Notes: generated by a model from the sequence alone, not told the origin. A stretch of DNA of 64,000 nt from Lactiplantibacillus brownii (GCF_031085375.1 NZ_JAVCWF010000001.1:310001-374000), one strand, 5' to 3'. Shown: positions 1 to 7,679, numbered from the stretch's first letter. Made by a program: numbers and translations.

Positions 1-414
1 GTGGCTCAGTTCTTTGTTGAAATGGTCATGGTATTGGTTGTTTCAATTGCGATTGCGGGTGCCGGCGGGAAGTTTGTGGGGAATCAACTTGGTAAACAGT
101 TAGTTTCTCAACAAACGACGACGGCGACGACAACGAGTTCGACAAGTACTCAACAAGGCCCCGGCGGTAATGGTGCCCCTGGTGGTAGTACTTCTGGCAG
201 CAAACCATCTGGTAACATGCAAGGTGGCGGTGGTGCGCCTGGCAGTAGTGCTGCCAGTGTCTCAACTCAAAAACAAGCTGAATTGGCGATTAATGTTACG
301 CTGATGGACTTAGTTGAACTGGGTGGCTTTGGCCTAGCGATTATGTTCTTATCCATTATGTTAGCGTCTGGCGGAATTCTCCGGTTACAGCCGAAGAAAG
401 TCCTGATTGAATAG
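1..414 (+). CDS. ABC transporter permease, C-terminal part (5' end outside window)
   Basis: The reading frame is open at the first base, so this is the tail of a longer gene; the GTG at position 1 is probably internal. It begins with a hydrophobic helix (about residues 8-25), continues with a Thr/Ser/Gly/Pro-rich segment (about 38-90) and ends with a second helix (about 103-126) followed by a basic tail, LQPKKVLIE. This arrangement matches the last two membrane segments of FtsX/MacB-type permeases, in which the loop lies outside the cell. An ATPase gene follows after 14 bp, so the two form an exporter operon. The low-complexity loop is unusual for the family. Substrate is unknown. Confidence 0.7.
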   Translation: MAQFFVEMVMVLVVSIAIAGAGGKFVGNQLGKQLVSQQTTTATTTSSTSTQQGPGGNGAPGGSTSGSKPSGNMQGGGGAPGSSAASVSTQKQAELAINVTLMDLVELGGFGLAIMFLSIMLASGGILRLQPKKVLIE

Positions 415-428
415 AGAGGAGTTTTTCC

Positions 429-1160
429 ATGTTAAAAGCAAATGATATTGGTTATTGGTATGATCGCCAGGAAAATAGTCTGTTCGAGCATGTGAACCTC
501 GAATTTAAATCAGGCAATTCTTACGCGATTGTTGGTCAAAGTGGTTCCGGTAAGACGACGTTTCTATCGTTATTGGCAGGGTTAGATAAGCCTCGCGCAG
601 GTCAAATTGAGTTGAATGGTGAACCCATCAATCAGTTAGGTTTGACGAAATATCGTCAGTCACATGTGGCGATTGTGTTTCAATCCTACAATCTATTCAC
701 TTATATGTCGCCATTGAATAATTTATTGACGGCAATGGCAGTGACTGGATCTAGTCATCGAGGAGATAAGCAGTTTGCCATGTCGATGCTAAGTAAGCTG
801 GGAATTACGGATGACCAGATGACCAAGAATGTGCAGAAGCTTTCTGGTGGTCAACAACAACGGGTCGCCATTGCGCGGACCATGGTTTGTGACGCGAAGA
901 TCGTGGTTGCGGATGAACCGACTGGGAACTTAGATGAAGAAAACACGAAATATGTGATTGAACAATTTCAGAAAATTGCGCATGACCAACATAAATGTGT
1001 GATCATTGTTACTCATGAGCCGGATGTCGCAGCGGCTTGTGATCATGCTTATCGGTTAGCTAAACACAAATTTACGGCTCTTTGTCAAATGGTGTTGAAG
1101 GATAGTTTCTATCCTTTGGAGATCTCCTCGTGTGGGAGATCTTTTTTGTTTTTTTATTAG
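429..1160 (+). CDS. ABC transporter ATP-binding protein with IS-altered C-terminus
   Basis: This is the nucleotide-binding subunit of a MacB/LolD-type exporter, partner of the permease just upstream; GAGGAG precedes the ATG. Walker A GQSGSGKTT lies near residue 37, signature [14 protein letters not shown] near 140, and Walker B IVVADEPTGNLD near 158, with a switch histidine in IIVTHEPD. All catalytic motifs are intact. An ISL3-type element has inserted after codon 216. Rejoining the sequence across the element gives ...KHKFTLEV and a stop, so the native protein would end four codons later. The present frame instead reads about 28 residues into IS DNA, through a terminator hairpin. Function is probably retained because the change lies beyond the ATPase core. 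Confidence 0.9.
   Translation: MLKANDIGYWYDRQENSLFEHVNLEFKSGNSYAIVGQSGSGKTTFLSLLAGLDKPRAGQIELNGEPINQLGLTKYRQSHVAIVFQSYNLFTYMSPLNNLLTAMAVTGSSHRGDKQFAMSMLSKLGITDDQMTKNVQKLSGGQQQRVAIARTMVCDAKIVVADEPTGNLDEENTKYVIEQFQKIAHDQHKCVIIVTHEPDVAAACDHAYRLAKHKFTALCQMVLKDSFYPLEISSCGRSFLFFY
1068..1075. repeat. Left 8-bp target-site duplication of the ISL3-type element
   Basis: AAATTTAC sits directly before the left IS end and is repeated directly after the right end (2628-2635). Eight bp is the usual duplication length for the ISL3 family. Confidence 0.9.
1120..1153 (+). terminator. Rho-independent terminator inside the left IS end
   Basis: AGATCTCC pairs with GGGAGATCT across a six-base loop and a T-rich run follows. 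It lies inside the IS and faces transcription entering from the ABC operon, so it should protect the transposase gene from antisense reading. A second perfect hairpin, AAGGATAG/CTATCCTT, precedes it. Confidence 0.75.
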
Positions 1161-1251
1161 TTGCGGCGTTTAATCTGGTGTGTCGTCTGAATATCGTACT
1201 TGAAGGCATAACAAATAAGCCTACCATCGTGACGTTATTGTGGTAGATAAT

Positions 1252-2490
1252 CTAGGCAATCAGCTGGTAGACGCGTGTGAACATATTGGCCTGATTGGAG
1301 AAGCCATAACAAGCACGTTTGAGCTCCTTGATCTTACGGTTGATGCCTTCTATCGGTCCGTTAGAGTAGGACGATTTGGCGGCATTAATTACTCCATTAA
1401 GATTCTTTCGTAGGGTATGCATGGCCGTATCTAGGGGCGTGCCGTTAGGCTGATAGTTAGTGATGATATTCTTGAGTTCATCAGCGTGACGCCCCATCAA
1501 AGCATCGTGGAGATCGATGTAGGTTTCATAAGCTGTTTTGAAGGCCGGAAACGTATCGGTTCCAATATCAATAGCGTTCTGTTCGGTCGAGTACTCATTC
1601 AGGCCGAAGAGGTAGCGGCTCTTTTGTGCGTCAGGGGTGGCCTTGTGGAATAGGCGCCATAGTGATTTCAGTACTTTATATTCCCGCGAATGCTTGTCGA
1701 GTTGCTTTAAACATTGAGTGCGAATGGTATCCATCGTCCGGCCCATTAATTGAATAATGTGGAACCGATCAATAATGAGTTCGGCGTTAGGGAATAGTTC
1801 GTGCACGAATGCCTGATAGGAGGCGTTCATGTCCATGATGACGCGTTGAACCGCGGCCCGTTCTACGGTGCTGTACTGACTAAGAAAGAACTGTTTGATG
1901 GTTCTATTAAGGCGGTCGCTAAGTACTTTAACTGATTTGTGAGTGTCGGCGTCAATGCAAATAAACGACATGGAGCCGTGCGTGGAACGGAATTCATCAA
2001 AGCATAGATTAATCGGTAACCGGCGGCTCGCGTGTGGATGAATATTAGCCGTCAAAATACGCTGAACTGAGTTTGTCGAAATACCGGTGAGACTGGCGAT
2101 AGTCTTAGCCGGGAGTGATTTACTGGCTAGCTTCAGCACATGAGTCGCTAGTCCGTGACCGATGGCGTGGTTGGTTGATACCACTGGAGTGGTGGCCGTA
2201 CAAGTGCTATGGCAGTTACTACAACGCCAGCGTTGCTTGTTTAGCTCTAGAATTACGGGCCGGTCCATGGGTCCTGAAATGTGGACATGAGTGAGCTTGT
2301 GTCCGTTAGGGTGCAACGTATTGTATCCACAGCTGGGACAGCGCCTGAGTGTGTAGGTAAGCTCTGCCTGGATGACCAAATACTTTTTGCGACCCGAGCC
2401 CCGACCATTAAATTCCTCACGAGTACCGAACACCTGAATGTTTGTGTCTGTAATTCCCAGTAATTTAAGTGTATTATCTAGTTGAGACAT
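1252..2490 (-). CDS. ISL3-family transposase
   Basis: A 412-residue transposase. The N-terminal part has zinc-finger-like cysteine pairs (RRCPSCGYN and RCSNCHSTC), followed by a helix-turn-helix-like segment ([13 protein letters not shown]) that would bind the IS ends. The core resembles the DDE transposase_12 domain: [15 protein letters not shown], then [21 protein letters not shown] and the family hallmark [10 protein letters not shown], and a C-terminal [15 protein letters not shown] block carrying the last acidic residue. The ATG at 2490 has an AGGA-containing ribosome site 4-6 bases upstream. No internal stop or frameshift is seen, so the enzyme is probably active. Confidence 0.95.
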   Translation of the reverse strand: MSQLDNTLKLLGITDTNIQVFGTREEFNGRGSGRKKYLVIQAELTYTLRRCPSCGYNTLHPNGHKLTHVHISGPMDRPVILELNKQRWRCSNCHSTCTATTPVVSTNHAIGHGLATHVLKLASKSLPAKTIASLTGISTNSVQRILTANIHPHASRRLPINLCFDEFRSTHGSMSFICIDADTHKSVKVLSDRLNRTIKQFFLSQYSTVERAAVQRVIMDMNASYQAFVHELFPNAELIIDRFHIIQLMGRTMDTIRTQCLKQLDKHSREYKVLKSLWRLFHKATPDAQKSRYLFGLNEYSTEQNAIDIGTDTFPAFKTAYETYIDLHDALMGRHADELKNIITNYQPNGTPLDTAMHTLRKNLNGVINAAKSSYSNGPIEGINRKIKELKRACYGFSNQANMFTRVYQLIA

Positions 2491-2627
2491 CTATTCCTAC
2501 CCCGCTTATCTTGAGTTTAGTCGCTTAAAGCATAGCACTAGGGAGGCTTAGATGCTTTTTTTGTTATCAAAAAGGGCCTAGTACTTTTGGAATGGAAATA
2601 CTTTCCAACACCAAAAATTCTAGACCC

Positions 2628-2635
2628 AAATTTAC
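2628..2635. repeat. Right 8-bp target-site duplication of the ISL3-type element
   Basis: AAATTTAC directly follows the right IS end, identical to 1068-1075. The bases after it (GTTAGAAGTTTAA) restore the last codons of the interrupted ATPase gene. Confidence 0.9.
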
Positions 2636-2656
2636 GTTAGAAGTTTAATTTTGGGC

Positions 2657-2702
2657 AAAGCGCTCACGAAGACCATAATGGCCGTCGTGAGCGCTTTCTT
2701 GT
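2657..2702 (+). terminator. Original terminator of the ABC exporter operon
   Basis: A 13-bp perfect stem, AAAGCGCTCACGA with TCGTGAGCGCTTT, is followed by a short T-containing tract. It lies just after the restored stop codon of the ATPase gene and is now separated from that gene by the IS. Confidence 0.8.
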
Positions 2703-2742
2703 GCACAAACCAGTAATTTGTTGGCTGAAATAACTGATTAAT

Positions 2743-2777
2743 ATTACAAAGTATTACGAAATTGATGGTTTATGACA
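2743..2777 (+). promoter_or_regulatory. Conserved half-site array upstream of LysM gene 1
   Basis: Three half-sites, ATTACA (2743), ATTACG (2753) and ATGACA (2772), stand with start-to-start distances of 10 and 19 bp. The same array with identical spacing, in mirrored orientation, lies upstream of the two minus-strand LysM paralogues. Half-sites of this type are typical of WalR/PhoP response regulators; the regulator is inferred. Confidence 0.6.
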
Positions 2778-2927
2778 ACGAACCCTATAAAATGTAACGT
2801 CACGTTGATGTCAGTGCAACACTTTCCAGTTATACTAGTTTTTGTTGATTGGTTATGACCGATCAAGCGAATCACAGAAAACTTACAGATAGAAATCAAG
2901 CCAAACTAATAGGAGTGTTTTATTTTA

Positions 2928-3563
2928 ATGAAAGCTAAAAATCTTGTCTTATCAACTGTTGCTGCTTTAGGGTTATTCACTGTCGCTGCCACGACTGCCA
3001 ATGCCGATACGGTTACGGTTAAAGCCGGTGACACGGTTGCTAAAATCGCTAGCGAACACCAAACAACGATTAGCGCCATTGAAAAAGCGAACAATTTAAA
3101 GAACGTTAACTTGATTTTTGTTGGTGACCAACTTGAAGTTAATGGTTCAACGACCGCTACAACCACGTCAACTAATACTGTGGCTGCTAGCACAACGGCC
3201 GCAACGACGAACAACACGACAAGTCAAAATACGGCTGCAACAACGAGCCAAAATACGACTTCATCAACGAGCCAAAACACTGCTACGGCAGCGACTAGCT
3301 CAGATACCAGCGCTTCAACGACCACAACCACAACTAGTGATAGTGACAGTTCAGCGAAAGCTTGGATCGCCAACAAAGAATCTGGTGGTTCATACACGGC
3401 TACTAATGGCCAATATATTGGTAAGTATCAATTGAGTTCATCATATTTAAATGGTGACTACTCAGCTTCTAACCAAGAAAAGGTCGCAAATAGCTATGTT
3501 TCTTCACGTTACGGTTCATGGAGTGCGGCTAAAGCACACTGGGAAGCTAACGGCTGGTATTAA
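2928..3563 (+). CDS. Secreted LysM protein with C-terminal transglycosylase-like domain (paralogue 1)
   Basis: A 211-residue exported wall protein. Residues 1-26 are a signal peptide ending ATTANA. Residues 28-72 form one LysM domain (VTVKAGDTVAKIASEH ... NLIFVGDQLEVN) that binds peptidoglycan. A Thr/Ser/Asn/Gln linker follows to about 140. The last 70 residues form a compact domain with WIANKESGGSYTATNG, GKYQLSSSYL and a terminal GWY; the ESGG...GxYQ pattern resembles transglycosylase/Rpf-type lysozyme folds and aggregation-promoting factors. The start is preceded by AGGAG. It is a monocistronic gene with its own terminator and shares its upstream array with two paralogues nearby. Hydrolase activity is inferred. 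Confidence 0.88.
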   Translation: MKAKNLVLSTVAALGLFTVAATTANADTVTVKAGDTVAKIASEHQTTISAIEKANNLKNVNLIFVGDQLEVNGSTTATTTSTNTVAASTTAATTNNTTSQNTAATTSQNTTSSTSQNTATAATSSDTSASTTTTTTSDSDSSAKAWIANKESGGSYTATNGQYIGKYQLSSSYLNGDYSASNQEKVANSYVSSRYGSWSAAKAHWEANGWY

Positions 3564-3577
3564 AATTTAATTGATTA

Positions 3578-3617
3578 TTCGATCCGATTCACTGTCATGG
3601 TGGGTCGGATTTTTTGC
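3578..3617 (+). terminator. Terminator of LysM gene 1
   Basis: ATCCGAT pairs with GTCGGAT about 20 bases on and is followed by TTTTTTGC. Confidence 0.6.
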
Positions 3618-3659
3618 TGCAGTTTAAAATTAAGCTAATAGCGATCGGGCTATAACACA

Positions 3660-3983
3660 AATAAATAATGTAGATTCATGAAGGTAATGGTTGGGTCTAG
3701 GTGTCATATAAAATTAGCTCCTATACTGATAAGCGGGATAATAATGAGATTGCTGAATTTATGAAGGTTTTAAAAAGACGTTGGTCTCAATCAATGATGA
3801 GGATTGTTTTATCATTAAGACATTGAGTAAACTGCAAGCGGAGCGATTAAGACGTGGTATCACACAAAATGGCTGTTCAGGTCCGTGTTTGAGACTGAAC
3901 AGTCATTTTTTAGTATTGAGGTTATTAACGGTTACTATTAATTGCCATTGTTTTATTGTAAAACTGGGGGACCTCAAATATGC
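3660..3983 (+). other. Gene-poor stretch with possible gene remnant and terminator
   Basis: No convincing full gene is present. A short frame from about 3702 to 3827 reads like a coding remnant (SYTDKRDNNEIAEFMKVLKR) and stops soon after. A strong hairpin with a T-run follows (3870-3912: TGGCTGTTCAG with CTGAACAGTCA). This could be the 3' end of a decayed gene with its terminator; I cannot name the gene. Confidence 0.35.
3870..3912 (+). terminator. Orphan rho-independent terminator
   Basis: An 11-bp stem with one mismatch (TGGCTGTTCAG/CTGAACAGTCA) is followed by TTTTTT. No intact plus-strand gene precedes it, which fits a decayed gene upstream. Confidence 0.6.
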
Positions 3984-4592
3984 TTACTGGATTAAGTGAG
4001 CAATCCGATCCGATTCAGTGATCTTTCTAATAACCCGGCATGGATTCCCAGCAGCAACCACATTAGCGGGGATATCTTTACTAACTAAGCTATTGGCACC
4101 GATGACACTACCGGTACCAATGGTTACGCCTGGTACGATGCAGACGTTACCACCTAGCCAAACATTGTCTTCAAGAGTGATGGGAAGGGCGATTTCGATG
4201 CCGGTATTTCGTTCGGTCGCAACTAAGGCGTGATTTGCAGTGTATAGACCAACATTGGGGCCAATCATGCAGTTTGCGCCAATCGTGATCAATGCCTCGT
4301 CCATGAAATACGCGTTACGATTAATGAAAGTGCCTTTGCCGATGGAGGTATATCTACCATAATCCGCCCAAATCGGATTCATAATAGTGACGTCCTTGGA
4401 TTGATTTGGAAATAGCGCTTTAAGTAATCGCTGGCGTTCAGGGCTAGTCTGGCCTAAACGATTTATTGCAGTACAAAGTTCGTCGGCCTGCGCACGTTCA
4501 TGGATCAGTGACGGGTCACCATTTGGGTCGTACCACATTTGAGAAAAACACTTTTCCTTTTCAGTTAGCGGTGATTCTTTCGAACTACTCAT
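3984..4592 (-). CDS. Maltose/galactoside O-acetyltransferase family (hexapeptide repeat)
   Basis: Uses acetyl-CoA to acetylate a sugar, in the maltose/galactoside acetyltransferase branch. An N-terminal maltose-acetyltransferase motif (EKCFSQMWYDPNGDPSL) is followed by the left-handed beta-helix of hexapeptide repeats from about residue 70, with the family catalytic histidine in TANHALVATERNTGIEIALP and the C-terminal repeats IVPGVTIGTGSVIGANSLV. Length (about 202 residues) is normal. The ATG at 4592 is preferred because GGAGGG overlaps the ATG at 4604 and lies at good distance from 4592. It stands alone between LysM genes. The true substrate cannot be read from sequence. Confidence 0.85.
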   Translation of the reverse strand: MSSSKESPLTEKEKCFSQMWYDPNGDPSLIHERAQADELCTAINRLGQTSPERQRLLKALFPNQSKDVTIMNPIWADYGRYTSIGKGTFINRNAYFMDEALITIGANCMIGPNVGLYTANHALVATERNTGIEIALPITLEDNVWLGGNVCIVPGVTIGTGSVIGANSLVSKDIPANVVAAGNPCRVIRKITESDRIAHLIQ

Positions 4593-4702
4593 CTTGCCCT
4601 CCATTTAATACAGTATTTTAAGTCTATTATAGCGGTATTACGTCAATATTGGCTCGACTATTTGGTGGGTGATTTGTTAAAGTTGCTCATTTTTAGACAT
4701 AA

Positions 4703-4730
4703 GAAAAAAGCATCGCCGAAACGATGCTTT
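4703..4730 (-). terminator. Terminator of LysM gene 2
   Basis: On the minus strand AAAGCATCG pairs with CGATGCTTT and is followed by TTTT, 20-odd bases after the stop of the LysM gene. Confidence 0.75.
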
Positions 4731-4752
4731 CAAGGGATAACTGATTTAAATT

Positions 4753-5481
4753 TTAGTACCAGCCAGTAGCTTGTGAATGAGCTTTGGCTGCAGCCCATGA
4801 ACCATAACGTGATGAAACGTAGTTGTTAGCAACGCGTTCTTGGTTAGCAGCTGAGTAGTCACCATTTAAGTATGATGAACTTAATTGGTATTTGCCAATG
4901 TATTGGCCGTTAGTAGCTGAGTATGAGCCACCAGATTCTTTGTTAGCAATCCAAGCTTTAGCTGAACTTTCATCTGAGTTAGTGTTGCTGCTCGTGTTAG
5001 TTGATTGCGTGGTTGCAGCTGGCTTAGTAGCTACTGTAGTCGTTTGTTTTGGTGCAACATATGAACTTGCTGCAGATTGTGTGTTGCTTGAGCTTGAAAC
5101 AGTTGCTTTAGGCGTTGTTGCAACTGAGCTACTTGTTGAGTTAACAATAGTAGTCGTTGCAGGTGTGGTCTTAGCAGCAACAGTTTGGTTGCTTTGAGTA
5201 GTCGTTGCAGCAACCGTTGTATTAGCAGCTGGTGTGCCGGTTGTTGAAGTTGTGGTAGCATTACCACCAATTTCAAGTTGGTCGCCAACAAAGATCAAGT
5301 TAACGTTTGACAAGTTGTTCGCATCGCGAATCGCGTTAACCGTCGTGTTATAAGTGTTGGCAATTTCAGCAACCGTGTCGCCAGCCTTAACTGTAACAGT
5401 AGCGGCGTCAGCGGCAGTAGTCGTAGCAGCGAATAAAGCTAAAGCTGCAGCAGATGATAATACAAGGTTTTTGATTTTCAT
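4753..5481 (-). CDS. Secreted LysM protein with C-terminal transglycosylase-like domain (paralogue 2)
   Basis: A 242-residue paralogue of the protein at 2928-3563. It has a signal peptide (1-27, ending AADA), one LysM domain (about 28-73, ending LIFVGDQLEIGG), a long Thr/Ser/Ala/Gln linker (about 75-170) and the C-terminal domain with WIANKESGGSYSATNG and the terminal GWY. The linker is the longest of the three paralogues, so the modular ends are conserved while the spacer varies. GGAGAG precedes the start, and it has its own terminator. Role: wall-bound muralytic or aggregation-type protein, inferred from domains. Confidence 0.88.
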   Translation of the reverse strand: MKIKNLVLSSAAALALFAATTTAADAATVTVKAGDTVAEIANTYNTTVNAIRDANNLSNVNLIFVGDQLEIGGNATTTSTTGTPAANTTVAATTTQSNQTVAAKTTPATTTIVNSTSSSVATTPKATVSSSSNTQSAASSYVAPKQTTTVATKPAATTQSTNTSSNTNSDESSAKAWIANKESGGSYSATNGQYIGKYQLSSSYLNGDYSAANQERVANNYVSSRYGSWAAAKAHSQATGWY

Positions 5482-5649
5482 AATGTGTATGCACTCTCCT
5501 ATAATTGGGTGGTCGGTTTACTTATCTATAATTATTATGATTCTTTTCGTTAGCGACAACTAATATCGCCTTAACTAATTAACAATGACTAGTATACCGA
5601 GCGAGTGTTGCAACACAATAAACAGGAGGTTACGTTTTTACCCCAATCT

Positions 5650-5684
5650 TGTAATATAAGCCGATTTTTGTAATGAATTGTAAT
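5650..5684 (-). promoter_or_regulatory. Conserved half-site array upstream of LysM gene 2
   Basis: On the plus strand TGTAAT occurs at 5650, 5669 and 5679, with start distances of 19 and 10 bp. It lies about 170-200 bp upstream of the start at 5481. Spacing is identical to the arrays at 6769 and 2743. Confidence 0.65.
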
Positions 5685-6003
5685 ATTTAGTGCCTCTTTT
5701 GGGATAAAAATGTGATAAAACCGTGAATTTGCCGCAAAATGGCTGACTAAGCACCGAATGTTAGTGATGATTGTTAAATAGGATTAGGGAGATTCAACCG
5801 AAAAAAAGATTGTTGAACCCTTAAATTAAAAGCCACAAGATTAATTATATTTAAGTTATAGTACAACTGTTAACTAATTTTGAGATTTCCAGGAAAACGA
5901 TTTGATCATGTGTTGATAAAAACTAGGTCGACTTGTCATGCTAAATCGAAAAGTGACCATACTATAGTAGTTTTTGTAAATTCCGGTTTGTTTCCGAAAG
6001 CAC

Positions 6004-6033
6004 AAAAAAACAGATCACCGAATAGGCAATCTG
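6004..6033 (-). terminator. Terminator of LysM gene 3
   Basis: On the minus strand CAGAT pairs with ATCTG around a 13-base loop and is followed by a run of T. Confidence 0.55.
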
Positions 6034-6054
6034 TTGAATGAGTTTAATTTTAGT

Positions 6055-6633
6055 TTAGTACCAGCCGTTTGAGATCCAATGAGCCTTAGCAGCTGACCAT
6101 GAACCGTAACGTGAAGAAACATAACTGTCAGCAACACGTTCTTGGTTGGCAGCGGAATAGTCGCCACCTAAGTAAGAAGCACTTAATTGATACTTACCAA
6201 TGTATTGGCCGTTGGTTGCGCTGTATGAGCCACCAGATTCTTTGTTAGCAATCCAAGCTTTAGCTGAACTATCTGAACCGTTGTTACTATAGTTAGAAGT
6301 TGTGGTTGCAGCTTGAGTTTGAGTCTTAGCAGCTGGTGCGCTGTAGCTTTGAGTTGTTTGGCTTGATTGAGTCGTCGTTGTAGTAGTTGATTGAGTTGTC
6401 GCAGTATTGCTAGTCCCATTAACTTCAAGTTGTTGACCAACAAAAATCAAGTTAACATTCTTTAATTGGTTAGCTTTTTCAATTGCTGAAATAGTTGTGT
6501 TGTTTTCGTTGGCAATAGCTGAAACTGTGTCGCCGGCCTTAACCGTGATCGTGGCTGCTTGGGCAGTAGCACCGATAGCAAAAAGACTAGAAGCGGCTGC
6601 AGCAGTAGATAATAAAACGTTCTTCATTTTCAT
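6055..6633 (-). CDS. Secreted LysM protein with C-terminal transglycosylase-like domain (paralogue 3)
   Basis: The shortest of the three paralogues (192 residues). It has a signal peptide (1-27, ending ATAQA), a LysM domain (about 28-74; LIFVGQQLEVNG), a short Thr/Gln/Ser linker, then the C-terminal domain with WIANKESGGSYSATNG, GKYQLSASYL and the terminal GWY. GGGAG precedes the ATG. It has its own terminator and the same upstream half-site array, so the three genes are separate transcription units likely under one regulator. Confidence 0.88.
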   Translation of the reverse strand: MKMKNVLLSTAAAASSLFAIGATAQAATITVKAGDTVSAIANENNTTISAIEKANQLKNVNLIFVGQQLEVNGTSNTATTQSTTTTTTQSSQTTQSYSAPAAKTQTQAATTTSNYSNNGSDSSAKAWIANKESGGSYSATNGQYIGKYQLSASYLGGDYSAANQERVADSYVSSRYGSWSAAKAHWISNGWY

Positions 6634-6768
6634 AAGTAATGTACACTCCCTATTTTTAGTCCGAATTGCTTGGCCCCTATTGCATTTCCAAGCACCTTAA
6701 CTAAGCAATAGTATAACCGTTGATTGTAACAAACGAATAGCAATTCTTTTACGAAATTGGGCGCTTCT

Positions 6769-6803
6769 TGTAATATAAGCCACTTTTTGTAATCTTTTGT
6801 AAT
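6769..6803 (-). promoter_or_regulatory. Conserved half-site array upstream of LysM gene 3
   Basis: TGTAAT on the plus strand at 6769, 6788 and 6798 (19 and 10 bp apart). The block between the first two sites (ATAAGCC) is also shared with the array at 5650. It lies about 140-170 bp upstream of the start at 6633. Confidence 0.65.
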
Positions 6804-6902
6804 ATACGAAACCTAATTAACGAACATAATTGCTGCTCAGAAAGCGATTACAACCGTACCAATACGCAGCTTACGTCCATTTTGCTTTTCCGTAAATCTA
6901 AA

Positions 6903-6947
6903 CTAACCCATTACTACCGGCATTGTGCTTTGGTAGTAATGGGTTAG
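6903..6947. repeat. Perfect 16-bp inverted repeat
   Basis: CTAACCCATTACTACC pairs perfectly with GGTAGTAATGGGTTAG around a 13-base loop. It lies about 107 bp beyond the stop of the GcvH-like gene (minus strand). It lacks a strong T-run, so it could be a transcript-end stabiliser or a protein site rather than a classic terminator. Confidence 0.5.
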
Positions 6948-7053
6948 TAATGACGCTAATTTTAAGTGTCGATGACTAGGCCAGTTTTGAACGGGTCGGT
7001 TAAACAAGTTCTCAAAAGTCGTAGTTAGTTACTTTTAGTAATTGATAAAAAGC

Positions 7054-7428
7054 TTAATCAGCTCTGAGTTTGGAAAGCCAATTATCTTTCTCAATGTTAT
7101 CAGTGATCAGTTGTGGGTTGTCCGCTAAATCGGTATTCAACTTTTGCACGGTAACACTGAAGGGGGTTGCAAGTTGCTTAGTCATATTGGTGCCAGTAAT
7201 GGTCAACAAGATTTCGCCAGCTTCGAGGTGCGTATTGAGTGCTGGGTAGTCAATCGCTGTAACGGTTCCCAAGGCTGCTTGAGCATCGGCGGTCAGGCCG
7301 AAAACTAATCGTTGACGAGACTTGGTGCGAACCCAGATATCGCCGTAGACCATGGGTGCATGGATGGCTTGATGCTCATCCTGATAATATTGGATCATCG
7401 TTTTCCAGACTGATTGATGTTCGGGCAT
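7054..7428 (-). CDS. GcvH-like (lipoyl-domain fold) protein lacking the lipoyl lysine
   Basis: The 124-residue protein follows the glycine cleavage H-protein layout: FGLTADAQAALGTVTAIDYP matches the GcvH segment around ...DYAQEALGD, and the C-terminus DNPQLITDNIEKDNWLSKL matches the conserved ...DNPELVN...GWLFKI tail. In the segment where GcvH carries ESVKA with the lipoylated lysine, this protein has TGTNMTK; by my alignment Asn81 occupies the lysine position. It is therefore unlikely to act as a lipoyl carrier in glycine cleavage. No gcvP or gcvT is nearby. AGGAGGT precedes the ATG. The true role is unknown. Confidence 0.7.
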   Translation of the reverse strand: MPEHQSVWKTMIQYYQDEHQAIHAPMVYGDIWVRTKSRQRLVFGLTADAQAALGTVTAIDYPALNTHLEAGEILLTITGTNMTKQLATPFSVTVQKLNTDLADNPQLITDNIEKDNWLSKLRAD

Positions 7429-7510
7429 GCGAGTACCTCCTGTAATGGCTCTAAGTATAGCACTAGTGTATTATAGCGTTCATGTTTATTAAAACAATTT
7501 GTTAATTGTC

Positions 7511-7679
7511 CGTCTCCGTGGACCAGCACGTTTGCTGTGAGGCAGACCTGCAGTCAAAGACCGATCTGCAGGGCGCTTTCAAGCCGAAAGCCACGTCTTA
7601 AAAGTCGGCCAGACACTAACCTGGGGAAATCGCCCAGCTAAGTATCTCGACACGGCAAATATGCTGGTCCACTCCGACG
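7511..7679. ncRNA. Candidate structured RNA or palindromic repeat element
   Basis: A GC-richer island of about 170 bp in AT-rich intergenic DNA. Its ends, 7511-7539 and 7651-7679, are inverted repeats of 29 bases with about 23 matches, including a common GTGGACCAGCA core. Inside are further hairpins, CCTGCAG/CTGCAGG and a CTTTC/GAAAG pair. This is a closed multi-branch fold with no coding frame. It may be a dispersed genomic repeat or a structured RNA; I cannot assign a known family. Confidence 0.5.

Larger units (their letters stand above)
1076..2627 (-). mobile_element. Complete ISL3-family insertion sequence (IS1165-like), 1552 bp
   Basis: The ends are imperfect inverted repeats: the left end begins GGCTCTTTGTCAAATGGTGT and the right end, read inward on the minus strand, GGGTCTAGAATTTTTGGTGT. 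They share the terminal GG.TCT and a TGGTGTTG block at the same offset. Both ends are flanked by AAATTTAC. One full-length transposase gene lies inside on the minus strand. Length and transposase size match my recollection of IS1165-like elements. It disrupts the 3' end of an ABC ATPase gene and separates it from its terminator at about 2657-2702. The intact duplication and intact transposase suggest a recent insertion. Confidence 0.93.

Noticed and set aside
3781..3999. Open frame of 72 codons upstream of the acetyltransferase 3' end
   Set aside because: It runs through a terminator hairpin and lacks a ribosome site.
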